From Odobenus rosmarus divergens (Eukaryota; Chordata; Mammalia; Carnivora; Odobenidae), in contig NW_004452178.1 of the NCBI RefSeq assembly GCF_000321225.1, positions 273,370 to 337,369 on the forward strand: a stretch of DNA of 64,000 nt. Reading direction: 5' to 3'. Below the pieces are notes generated by a model, which made no database searches, was not told the origin of the DNA, and worked only from the letters and a program-made list of their open reading frames with translations. Of this stretch, positions 46,510 through 56,290 are shown one piece after another (positions within the stretch are counted from its first letter, which is position 1; each line of letters starts with the position of its first letter). Both the position numbers and the translations under genes were made by a program.

Positions 46510-47180
46510 GACGTTTTGGATAAATTAGTTTAGGCAAATGACAAGCAAGATGAAACATAAATTATAAATAACATATAAATGAAGAATAAAATATAATAAT
46601 TAAAATGGTATGGACAGATTAGACACAGCTGAGAAAAGAACTGGTTGGATAAAAGATACGTATTAAGAAATTATCCACCAAGACATAGGGATGTTAAAGA
46701 GGAGTAAACACATGAAGAGCAGATGAAACTGTCCTAGATGCATTTAATCAGGGTTCCAGAAGGAAATAATATAAATAATAATAAAGAAGCAATATTGAAG
46801 AAATGTTAGCTGATAATTTTTCAGAGTTGATGGAAATCATCAATTTAAATAGAACTCACATACAAAAAGGGCAAGTGGAAAACTTCCAGTTTTATACTAG
46901 ACATATATAGTGTTGAAACTACAGAATACCCAAGACGTTATGATAGAATCTTGAAATTTATCATAGTAAAGAAATGTAAATTTTGAGTTGAGTCACAGGT
47001 GAATTCTAGGACTTAGAAAAACAAAACTTTCAAAGAAGGGAAAATATATTTTCATGGCTAGAAAATCTAAAAGTGAAAATATTTACAAAAAATTTTCTGT
47101 TAATTTTTTTAATCATCTCTAATCATGAAGAACCTAATTGAAAAGAAAAGACTAAGATATTTACAAGGAAGACATATCAG
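46510..47180 (+). mobile_element. L1/HAL1 ORF1-region fragment
   Basis: Sense blocks in ORF1 order: 'cagattagacacagctgaga', 'gggttccagaaggaaataat', 'gaagcaatattgaagaaatg', 'ttagctgataatttttcaga', 'gttgatggaaatcatcaa', 'agtgttgaaactacagaata'. Many stops; no frame survives. Similar in type to 17180-17530. Confidence 0.65.
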
Positions 47181-47573
47181 GGAAGATTAAGAACTCCTTG
47201 ATGAACTCAGAGATTGAAATAGTAAATTCAGAAATGTAGTTTTATGTAAGTATGCAAACACCTGGCCCTTTAGAAAGCTTGATTTCTTTACAAAGATTTT
47301 GTTGTTGTTAGACCTGAGTGAGTTTCTCATAGCCCAACAGTAAAATAATTTCTAATTATCTACATAATCAACTTGAAAACATTGAAAACTTGTGGAGTTT
47401 TCATTTAGTTTGGAGGTGAGGAATGGGAAAGCATGAGTCCTTGAAGAATATTACCTGCTCTGCTACTAAATGTATTTGTATTCTTTGTGGTTTGTAGCTT
47501 CAAGAGTTGCTTTTGTTTTCCTTTATTTTTCCTAACACAAGGGCTTCTGTATTTCCTCTGTTGTGTGTAAGTG
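47181..47573. other. No recognisable feature
   Basis: Unassigned sequence up to the Tigger-like element. Confidence 0.4.
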
Positions 47574-47922
47574 CAGTTGACCCTTCAACAACACAGGTTT
47601 GAACTGCACAGGACCACTTATGCATGGATTGTTTTTTAATAAATACAGCACTGTAACTGTGTTTTCTCTTCCTTATGATTTTCTTAATAACATTTTCTTC
47701 TCTCTAGCTTACTTTATTGTAAGAATACAATATATAATACATAAAACATACAAAATATGAGATAACCAACTGTTCATGTTATTGGAAAGGATTCCAGCCA
47801 ACAGTAGGCTATTAATAGTTAAGGTTTTGGGTAGTCAAAAGTTTTTTGTGGATTTTCAACTGCACAGGACTGGGGCAGGGGGGCTGGCATCCTTAACCCC
47901 TGAGTTGTTTAAGAGTCAACTG
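47574..47922. mobile_element. Tigger-like DNA transposon (MITE), complete
   Basis: Both ends are visible: CAGTTGACCCTTCAACAAC at 47574 and, on the other strand from 47922, CAGTTGACTCTTAAACAAC, giving terminal inverted repeats of about 24 bp with few mismatches. The right flank is TA and the left flank is TG, i.e. a TA target duplication with one change, as expected of pogo/Tigger elements. The interior ('gaactgcacaggaccactta', 'ttttcaactgcacaggact') has no transposase frame, so it is a 349-bp non-autonomous copy. Confidence 0.85.
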
Positions 47923-48364
47923 TACTTTGTTTCTTACCTACATGACTCTGACATTAAAGATCAGAAATAATATGGTTTTGAGGTGGATTTTCCTCCAAAG
48001 TGAAGGCAGGTACAGAGATGGAATAATGAGGGAGATGGACATATATTTACATTGACATGCATTTACTGAGCTTCAGTTATATGAAAGTTTCAATATTAAA
48101 CACAAAATGCATACAAAGATGTATGATACCAACAAATCAATGCTGCAATAGTTGAGCTGAGCTGAGATTGGTAAATCTACTTCACTGGTTTACATTTTTG
48201 GACCATACCCTCACCTTTTATGGAGAGCGATCATCAGAAAGAGTCACATGAAATTCTTTTCTGCATTTTGTGTAAGTGCTGTCAATGACACTGTCTGTTT
48301 CGTTGTTCCATATCCCCTTTTGGGGATCCCACATAAAAAACCTCTTCCAAAACTTAATGCCAAG
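47923..48364. other. No recognisable feature
   Basis: Unassigned sequence. Confidence 0.4.
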
Positions 48365-48650
48365 AAATATTTGGTGCCTAAATGTCCAACAACAGGGAAA
48401 TGCATGGGTCAGTTACAGCATTTTCACATAACAGCGTATTATATAAACATGAAAATGATAATTTTGAATCCTATGTAGAAAGATGGAAAATAAGTGACAT
48501 AAGTGAATAAAACAATACAAAATGACATCTACACTGTGATTACAAATATACAAAACATATCTTCACACAAGCGTGAACATTCAAAGGTAAACTACACATT
48601 AGGAGTAAAAATACACGTGCCTTCTCCCTCTTTCAAAGCACACATTCAGA
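48365..48650 (+). mobile_element. L1/HAL1 3' end fragment
   Basis: 'gcctaaatgtccaacaacag', 'cataacagcgtattatataa', 'ctatgtagaaagatggaaaa', 'acaatacaaaatgacatcta' and 'cactgtgattacaaatatac' follow an old L1 3' end. The 129-codon frame 48503-48892 starts inside it and is AT-driven. Confidence 0.55.
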
Positions 48651-48979
48651 ATGGCACAAAAATACCTGTTGGTATGGAAAACTTTGTCTCTCACCAAATT
48701 TGGTGTTTCTTCTTTGTAATTCTCTTTTTACCTTGGGAGGAAGGAAGCTCAGAGCCACATACATTATTCAGTAATTGCATTACATTAGCACTTATGGATG
48801 GCATTTTATTCTCTCTTTTCAAGGATTTGATTGTATTCCACTGTATCTCCTTTTTTGATGGACTAAAAATGAAGAAAAAGAAACACACTTGACACCCTTA
48901 TCTTCAAATAGCTTGTAATATGCTTAGATATACATTTTATGTAGTTAGAAATGTTAAGAAATGCATTATGCTTAGATTG
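48651..48979. other. No recognisable feature
   Basis: Unassigned AT-rich sequence. Confidence 0.4.
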
Positions 48980-50330
48980 AGGTTATGCTCCATTTGAAAG
49001 GATACCACAGAGGAGGTGTGCTCTCTGCAGTGATTCATATCAGGGATTACATGATATTGCTATGTATTTCAGGAAATCACTTGGTTAAGGTTACTGTTTT
49101 TCCCTTTGTAAGTAATAAATATTAGGAGAAAAACACTTTGAGACAAATATTCTTACTCTTCTCAAACTTTCATCTGAAGATTTTCAACACTCATCAGTGG
49201 ATCTTGATTGTAGCAATTTTTTCTATGTTCTAATGGTAATTTTTCTACTTCCCTCATTCCTTCAACATTTATTATTTGGAGCTGTTCTATAAGGAGAATC
49301 TACCTCTTCTCCATTTACATATTTATTCACTTATTTATTTACATCAGTATAGACTCATGGATATTTACTTTATTCTTTGGGTTATAATCCAATACTATCA
49401 TTATTTATTTTGTTGCTCAAATTATAACATGAAACTAGCCTTTTTTTTTTTCTCACTACTGTGCTTTCTGGTACCTCCAAATGCTCCAGGGTCATCCTGT
49501 ATTTTTCCTGCCTCAGCTGTGGAATGGACCACTTCTCTGAGGAACCCTGATTTCTTTTCTTGAAGAATGGTATTTAGAAACCAATATCTAAGCATTAGCA
49601 TTAGGTGTGCTCGTTGCTACTGGAGTGTCATTGCTTCCAGGCACTCTCAGCAGACTAAGCCTGCCAGGGATATGGCCATCTCAGGGCTTCTGCTCCTCCC
49701 TTGGCTGCAGTTATGGGCCCAACCTTTCCTTACTCCTGCCTGTCCCCCAGTGGTATAGCATGTTCCCTTGTTCTCTTTCTCCAGTTATGATGGGTTTTCA
49801 CTAGTACCATAAACAACTACACTGCTGCCCTTCATTCGATGGGGAACATCAGTGGGAGAGGTCCAGGTAGAATTCTGTGACCAGCCTTCAGCAGCTACTC
49901 TTTCCCTTCCCAAATTAGGACACTTTCTTAGGACTCTCTCCAAACTTTTCTGCAAGTTCTCAGTAGGGTTTGTGGAGAAAAAGCCTGAAGAGGTTGCAGA
50001 TTCACCAGTTTCTGTGGCCCCTAGGTGCTTCAACTCTCCCATCTGTGTACACTTGCCTTCCTCCATCAACCTTAATCTCCCAGGGGGATTCTTACTAGTA
50101 TCTACATGTGTTTGCACCAGGTACATCTGTGCTCCTGCCTACTCTTTCCCTGCAGATGCCTCTCTCATCTTAGATTTTGAGCCACCTGGTTACCCTGTGA
50201 CAAGTTCTCTGACAGGTTCAAAAAAGTCATGAACTTGCAATTTGTTGGCTTGTTTGTTTGTTTGTTTTATTGTAAGAGCGTGAAAGATGCTATTTCTAGC
50301 TCTGCATCTCTGAGTGGGAATTTAGAAGAG
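48980..50330 (-). mobile_element. L1M-type 3' UTR, antisense
   Basis: Complement blocks on the plus strand: 'atcacttggttaaggttact', 'catcagtggatcttgattgt', 'ttccttcaacatttattatt', 'tcatggatatttactttatt', 'gggttataatccaatactat', 'ctgtggaatggaccacttct', 'ggtatttagaaaccaatatc' and 'gtgtgctcgttgctactgga'. Identification is firm to about 49660 and weaker to 50330. The 126- and 113-codon frames over 49785-50232 lie in this decayed non-coding part. A (TTTG)n run is at 50250-50265. Confidence 0.75.
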
Positions 50331-50489
50331 TTTTATTTGTGAAATCAGCCCTGTCTTACTTATCCAGTCCTATCTTAACACAATTGACCACTTATTTTTT
50401 TGGACTTCATAATGTATATTATCTTCTTTTTATGTCTTAAATAGTCCCCATCTGAATTGTAAGCTTTGTGAAAGTTAGAAATTTTGATG

Positions 50490-50850
50490 GACTAGTGGAA
50501 AGAGTATGAACTTTAGAAACAAAAAGAAACTAAGCTCAAATCCTGCCTCTATGATCTTTGTGGCCATGAACAAAATAGTACATATGCCTCAGTTTCCTCC
50601 TCTGTAGAATGTAGATAAGAATATTCAACTGAGGAGCGCCCAGGTGGCTCAGTCGGTTAGGTGTACGACTCTTGGTTTTGGCTCAGGTCATGATCTCAGG
50701 GTCGTGAGATCCATCTGCGTGTCGGGCTCTGCACTGGGAGAGGAGCCTGCTTGGGATTCTGTCTCTCCCTCTGCCTCTCCCCCCACTTCCCTCTTATAAG
50801 AAAATACTCAACTGAAATGTGTGCTATGAGAATTAAGGAGGTGGTGTTCA
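50490..50850 (+). mobile_element. MIR SINE split by a CAN-SINE
   Basis: Left part: 'actaagctcaaatcctgcct', 'tatgatctttgtggccatga', 'gcctcagtttcctcctctgt'. Right part after the CAN-SINE: 'gtgtgctatgagaattaagg'. Confidence 0.7.
50643..50802 (+). mobile_element. CAN-SINE without A tail (older subfamily)
   Basis: Head GGAGCGCCCAGGTGGCTCAG and 'acgactcttggttttggctc' mark the older type. It stops after the CT tract at 'cttataag' instead of an AATAAA/A tail. Target duplication aatattcaactga / aatactcaactga at 50630-50642 and 50803-50815. Confidence 0.93.
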
Positions 50851-50920
50851 TAAACCCTTGATATGGGTAAGCTTTCAAAATATGTAAGTGCATTTCTCTT
50901 ACCGTTTTCTCCTTGTATTT

Positions 50921-51110
50921 CGTTTTAAATATTTTATTTATTTGACGGAGAGAAGGACAGCAGAGAGGAAACACAAGCAGGGGGAGTGGGAGAGGGAGAA
51001 GCAGGCTTCCTGTGGAGCAGGGAGCCTGATGCGGGGCTCGATCCTAGGACCCTGGGATCATGACCTGAGCCAAAAGCAGACACCTAACGACCGAGCCACC
51101 CAGGCACCCC
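50921..51110 (-). mobile_element. CAN-SINE (younger subfamily)
   Basis: Minus-strand copy with head GGGGTGCCTGGGTGGCTCGG and 'gatcatgacctgagccaaaa'. Target duplication tttctccttgtattt / tttctccttgtgttt at 50906-50920 and 51113-51127. It faces the CAN-SINE at 50643, 118 bp away. Confidence 0.96.
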
Positions 51111-51127
51111 GCTTTCTCCTTGTGTTT

Positions 51128-51877
51128 GATCTGAGTTTCCTACAGAATCTCAGAAGAGCAATGGACGTGGAGCAGTAGTAAAACTTAATATATTCAACTG
51201 AAGTTCCAGTCTTGTTTCCTTTTAATTCTCATAATATGTTCCAACCCAACTTTTGGTGCTCTAATACACACCAAGAAAAATTCACCAACAATCTCTATGA
51301 AAAATCATGAGGTTCAGAAAAGAAACTTGCCCCCTTTCCTCCTAGAAAAACATAATATCTCAATGATGGACCAAGAAGCTTAAAAATCTGGCTGATAGAA
51401 TATTCCTTTCGAGGAGGGACTAGGACAAGTTAACAACTTCTTTGAGCCTTACATCCTTCATCTAGATTAAGGAATCAGAGTATTGGTCTAATTATGTCTA
51501 ACCCCTGGGTCAAGGCATAGAAGGGCTCAGTTAAAGTGAAAATGTTCTCAAAAAATCATATCCTCCTTAATTCATTAACATTTTCACACTTCAGAGAATA
51601 ACTCTAGTTCTGAGACACATACAGGTATGCTATTGGAGGAAAAGAGAAGCCAAAGCTAGCAAAGAGGGAAAGTACACCTCCTCCAGACCTGGCTTCCTGA
51701 GGAAGGCAAGATTGAAAAGGGAGAGATCCCTGTAGAAAGAGAGCAAGGGGACTTGGCAAGCAAGCACGTCCACTCCACAGTGTTGCAGAGAACAAGCATG
51801 GAGAACAGGAATTTGTGTGTTCTCCTCCTGAGAATTGTTGCTGAAAATCTCCAAAAACTCAAGTTCTAAGGAAGGTA
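51128..51877. other. Mostly unassigned; possible MIR at 51420-51520
   Basis: 51420-51520 has 'ggacaagttaacaacttctt', 'tgagccttacatccttcatc' and 'tctagattaaggaatcagag', a plausible MIR 3' half. The three overlapping minus-strand frames at 51604-51862 are in different phases and show no motif. Confidence 0.45.
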
Positions 51878-52230
51878 TGTTAGTGTGTTTGGGCTGCTAC
51901 AACAAAATACTGTAGACTGGGTAGCTTATAAACAACAGAAATTTATTGCTTACAGTTCTAGAGGCTGGGATTCTAAGATCAGGGTGCCAGCATGGTCAGG
52001 TGAGGGCCTTCCTCCAGGTCACACACTTTGTCTTTGCATCCTCACCTGGCAGAATGGGCTAGGGATCTATCTCCCAGGGTCTCTCAAATAAGGTACCAGT
52101 CCCTCATGAGGGTTCCACCATCATGACTGAAGCACCTTCCAAGGGCCCAATCTACTAATACCATCACCTGTGGGAGTTAGGATTTCAACATACGAATTTA
52201 GGGAAGGACCCAAACGTTCAGACCGTAGCA
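51878..52230 (-). mobile_element. Solo MLT1/MaLR-type LTR
   Basis: The minus strand starts TGCTACGGTCTGAACGTTTG at 52230 and ends in CACACTAACA at 51878, with the usual TG…CA termini. Family blocks on the minus strand are 'tatgttgaaatcctaactcc', 'aggtgatggtattag', a polyadenylation signal AATAAA (plus 51942-51947), 'tttctgttgtttataagcta' and 'cccagtctacagtattttgt'. No internal sequence; no clean 5-bp duplication. The plus-strand frame 51885-52091 is antisense. Confidence 0.88.
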
Positions 52231-53262
52231 GGAAAGAAAACATTATTTTAAAGTCATATTTGCTAAAGGCAAAGCCAAAACTACACTCATTGGTGACATG
52301 TAGAACAGGATAGAACTGGTTGAGGTTAGGTTTATCAGTTTTTATTTGAGTCATAGACTTACAACTTATAAGGGCCTCACAAATGGTTTATGAGAATGAC
52401 TGAGTCCACAGTGCAGAAGGAGAGCCACATAATGCTGACTGTTCATTTATTTAAGTATATTTGCAAATAACACCCACATTGAGTTTCTGATATCAATTTC
52501 TAATTCTTCTAATTCTCACTAAAGAATTGGGGGAAATCTTTTAACCTAGAAGGCTAAGAGAAGATGTCTTTGTTCTGTCAGTTCCATCGGGTTTATCTTC
52601 TTACCTTTACTGTTCTGATCCTCTTCCCAGGGGCTCGTCATTTTCATGGTTTTATTCCACACCCGCTGGGACTGAAAAGGTTTTCATACTTCCATCATGA
52701 CACATGAAAAATTCTCAAGTCTCTACTCATTCCCTTATTTTCAGGACTAAGAATTAACACGAATGCTACTTCCTTCAATAGGATCTGAAAAATGTAGGCT
52801 TCCAGTTCCTTTAGAACATAGGAAAGGCACCTCTTCTGTACTTTTCTCTCTCTGATCTCAGCATTCTGAATTCTGATCAGCTTTTTCTGAGTTAGTGATC
52901 AGCAGTATATACACCATATCATTTGTTTCAGTCAGAGGAATACCTCTCTGATTAGAGTTAGAACTGAAAACAGATTTCTCATGGGAAGGAACCATTACAC
53001 AATATCAAACACTACTAACTATCCTCCCAAATAGAGTGGGATTCAAGAGTTTACCATCCCATGCCACATAACAGTATGCCTTCCTTTAAGAAATAGTACT
53101 GCTACCCTTCCAATGAGGCAAGAGTCTCTGTGGAAATCTTCACCAATCCTCAGATACCCAAGCAATTAGGTAGGACATATTAACTCCATAGTTCAAGCAG
53201 AATCAGTTTCTTTGCCATAATGGGATGCTAGGAAAAATACATTTTGGTTAAATCCTCTCTAA
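52231..53262. other. No recognisable feature
   Basis: About 1 kb of unassigned sequence. Confidence 0.4.
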
Positions 53263-53440
53263 CAGTGTTTCTCAAACTGCAGGTTATAATTCAATCATTA
53301 GTGAGTTCTGAAATCAATTTAGTGGCTTGTAACTAGCATTTTCCTTTTAAATAGAATGGAATAGGGGGAAAAAAAGAGAAGAGAGGAATGAGGGAAATGC
53401 ACATGTAAGGGTAGATATTAACTTAGGAATATTTTGCTTT
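53263..53440 (+). mobile_element. hAT-like DNA transposon fragment
   Basis: Begins CAGTGTTTCTCAAACTGCAG, followed by 'cattagtgagttctgaaatc', 'aatttagtggcttgtaacta' and 'agcattttccttttaaatag', a layout known from non-autonomous hAT elements. The right terminal repeat is not evident. Confidence 0.55.
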
Positions 53441-53812
53441 GGTTATAAAAAATAGCCAAGCACTTCTCTCTTTTATTCATTAAGCATCTTTCAAGTAAAT
53501 TCTCTGGATAGTTTAATGCACATATGAATACAGCCAAGGTTTCAGTCTTGTATCCATTCACATTTTACAAAGGGATATCCTTTCTGCCTTTTTCCTACCT
53601 GGCAATACCTTTCCTATCATTGCTGTGGCTCCCAAAGTTTAGCAAGTTCTGATTGTATCACATGACCAGATCCAAATTCAAGGTCAAGTTTTCCAAGTCG
53701 ATCCAAGGCAGATAAATATCCTGAGCCATTGTTGCAGCTCAGTGCTAGACTACTGAATGGAAAAGGAAAAGCAAACAAAACACAAAGGTTAATTAAAAAG
53801 AGATAGCAACTG
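53441..53812. other. No recognisable feature
   Basis: Unassigned sequence. Confidence 0.4.
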
Positions 53813-54320
53813 CAGGTGGTCCCCAACTTTTGATGGTTCGACTTACGATTTTTCAGCTCTACCATGGTACAAAAGGGATACACGCTTCAGTAGAAACCAT
53901 AATTCAAATTTTGAATCTCGATCTTTTCCTAGACAGGTAATAGGCAGTATGATACCCTCTTGTGTTGCTGGGCAGTAGCCACAAGCCACAGCTCCCAGTC
54001 AGCCCCATGGTCATGAGGGTGAACAACCAATACACCAACAAACATTCTGTACCCATACAGCCATTCTGCTTTCCACTTTCAGTACAGCATTCAATACATT
54101 ATGTGAAATAATCAACACTTTATTATAAAATAGGCTTTGTGTTAGATGATTCTGCCCAACTGTAGGCTAATATAAGTGTTCTGAGCACATGTAAGGTAGG
54201 CTAGGCTAAGCTACGATGTTCAGTAGGCTGGGTGTATTAAATGCATATTCAAACCTATGGTATTTTCAGTTTACAATGGGCTTATGGGATGTAACCCCAT
54301 CATAAGTCAAGGAAGATCTG
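53813..54320. mobile_element. Tigger-like DNA transposon (MITE)
   Basis: Left end CAGGTGGTCCCCAACTTTTG followed by 'atggttcgacttacgatttt'. The right end is 'tgtaaccccatcataagtca' and 'aggaagatctg', imperfectly inverted, with TA just outside at 54321. Interior blocks 'cagtagaaaccataattcaa', 'cagctcccagtcagcccc', 'tgcccaactgtaggctaata' and 'ggtaggctaggctaagctac' are characteristic of one mammalian Tigger-derived family. No transposase frame remains. Confidence 0.82.
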
Positions 54321-54322
54321 TA

Positions 54323-54689
54323 CTTACCACACTTATCATATCACACTATGAAAATAATTCACCACCTCTGTTGAACAATATCTTGGGTTCTCCTTTAAAA
54401 CAGGACAAAACACTAAAGGAAGCAAGATGGAAAAGTAAATTCAGATTTCTTGGAGCTAGACAGAGTGTAAAGTGGACTGGCACACACAGCAAAGCACTGG
54501 CAGTAACTAGAACTGCTGGGGACCCCTGGAGGGGCCTGGCTCTCAGTCAAGGATGATGAACAACCATGGGCCCCCGTAAGCTCAGCCACATGCTGGCTGC
54601 CTCATAGCCCTACCCTAAACACAGTGCGGTCTTGTCATTCACCCAACAAAACCAGAGCAGAGAGCAATCTCTGTCCAAGGATCAGTGAC
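54323..54689. other. No recognisable feature
   Basis: Unassigned; the 99-codon frame 54257-54556 starts within the Tigger-like element and lacks motifs. Confidence 0.4.
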
Positions 54690-55440
54690 CCCAGGAAATC
54701 TGGTCATGTCATCTCCATATAATAGAACCCTCAGTGTCTTTCTAATGCTCTGAGGGGGAAAAGGATCCAAATTCCTTAAAATGACCTACAGGCTCAGCCT
54801 ATACTATCTTTGACTTAGCTTGGCAGCCTTGCCCCTTTCACTTCCCACTATCCCTAATGATCAGCTCCAATGAACTTATTTGCCAGGAGTTCTCTCTCTC
54901 TCTCTTTTTCTTAAGAATTTATCCATTTATTTGAAAGAGCAAGGGAGAAAGCAGGAGTAGTGGGGAGGGAGAAGCAGAGTCCCCACTGAGCAGGGAGCCC
55001 AATGCAGAGCCTGATCCAGGACCCCGGGATCATGACCTGAGCCAAAGGCAGACACTTAACCAACTGAGCCACCCAGGCACTGCTTGCCAAGAGTTTTCTT
55101 ATCAGCAGGACTTTGCACATGCTGTTCCCTCTACCTGAAACACATTTCCCTTCCACTTCATCTGCCAACTCTTCATCCTTCAGTTGTTAACTCAGGTGTC
55201 ACTTCCTCTGTGCCTTCATTGCCTCGTGCCTTCCCAGCCTGTGTTGCTTGCCCCTCCTCTGTACCCCCATGGTACCTGTCCTTCCAAATCATAACACTTA
55301 CAATCTATGTTCTAGTCATTTTTGTACTGTCCCATGTCCATAGCCCCACATCCGATAGGACACTATGGCAGCAGCTAGATCTTTCTAGTTCATGGTGCTT
55401 CTTTCCTGATCTCCATCCCCAGCATCCTAGTCAGTGACAG
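54690..55440 (+). mobile_element. L2 3' region split by a CAN-SINE
   Basis: 'tggtcatgtcatctccatat', 'gatccaaattccttaaaatg' and 'cacttcccactatccc' lie on the left. After the SINE come 'ggactttgcacatgctgttc', 'cctctacctgaaacacattt', 'ccaactcttcatccttcagt', 'cacttcctctgtgccttca' and 'catcctagtcagtgacagg'. The 117-codon frame 55084-55437 is decayed L2. Confidence 0.8.
54895..55083 (-). mobile_element. CAN-SINE nested in L2
   Basis: Minus-strand copy with 'gatcatgacctgagccaaag' and 'cttaaccaactgagccaccc'; tail side reads TTTTTCTTAAGAATTTATCC, so the tail is diverged. Imperfect target duplication tgccaggagttct / tgccaagagtttt flanks it. The (TC)n at 54893-54905 adjoins the tail. Confidence 0.94.
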
Positions 55441-55559
55441 GCAATAACAAACATTTTATCATCTTTATTGCTACTGTCACTGTTCTTAGTGCATATTGAA
55501 TTCCAGGTCTCCTCTGGGGCTTGCCTCCCACTCCCTACAGGTATAATTTCTTTTTGCTT

Positions 55560-55680
55560 GAATCTTTTTGTTCTCATCTGTGAAATGAAGGTTATGGTTA
55601 GGATTACATAAAATAATGAATGTAAAACACTACAGTTCCTGGCACATAGATATTCAATTTGTGGTAATTATTTTACTCCA
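55560..55680 (+). mobile_element. MIR SINE, partial
   Basis: 'ttctcatctgtgaaatgaag', 'aggattacataaaataatga' and 'acagttcctggcacatagat' form the MIR 3' half. Confidence 0.7.
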
Positions 55681-56094
55681 TCTCTCTTCTCTCATGCCTG
55701 TTTAGTGACACCTGTCTTGCCTAATTGCAACCATCCCCCTGCCCAGCCCCTCCACCTGTCTGTGGACAACACCTGAGCCCTGAGAGATAAAGGACCCATT
55801 CCATGCATTTCTCCCTTTATCCTCTCCCTCCCGACTGGGGTAACATTCTGGGATCCGAGTTTAGCTAGGATATTTGGAAACTACTCTCCAAGTTACCCGT
55901 ATGGATCTCCGGATTTTCACTACACCAGTCTTCTTACTGAGTGTCTTCCTGGAACTGTTGATAACCTCCTGACCATAAGCTGCTGTGTGTAGGAAATCTC
56001 TCTACTGACCAACCCCTTGGGGCTAACTTTCCTTGACAGACACCTTCAGTGAATACCTGTGGTGCCCATGACCTTCCACAGAGGAGTCTGCTGT
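55681..56094. other. No recognisable feature
   Basis: Unassigned sequence, C/T-rich at 55720-55850. Confidence 0.4.
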
Positions 56095-56290
56095 AGAAAA
56101 TGCACTGAAGAGATTCAGAGTATTTGGGTTCTAGTCCCTAGTCTGTCACATAGTAGCTGGTGACTTTGGTCAAATCCCTTGACATCTCTCTACCTCAGTG
56201 TCCTCATTATTAAAGTGGGAAGGATTGAATAGATCATGTCTACATTCCATTGTAGCCAAGCTATTCTTTGATATTATGGTTCTGTGCTTA
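56095..56290 (+). mobile_element. MIR SINE
   Basis: 'gggttctagtccctagtctg', 'tagtagctggtgactttggt', 'aaatcccttgacatctctct' and 'cagtgtcctcattattaaag' cover the MIR 5' and core parts. Confidence 0.75.

Noticed and set aside
46510..47180. Possible exon because of A-rich, helix-forming translation
   Set aside because: Block order matches the L1/HAL1 ORF1 region and every frame has multiple stops.
49785..50232. Overlapping 113- and 126-codon frames on opposite strands
   Set aside because: They fall in an old antisense L1 3' UTR, overlap each other and have no recognisable motif.
55084..55437. 117-codon frame with Ser/Pro/Leu-rich peptide
   Set aside because: The sequence is L2 3' region; the composition reflects its CT-rich strand.
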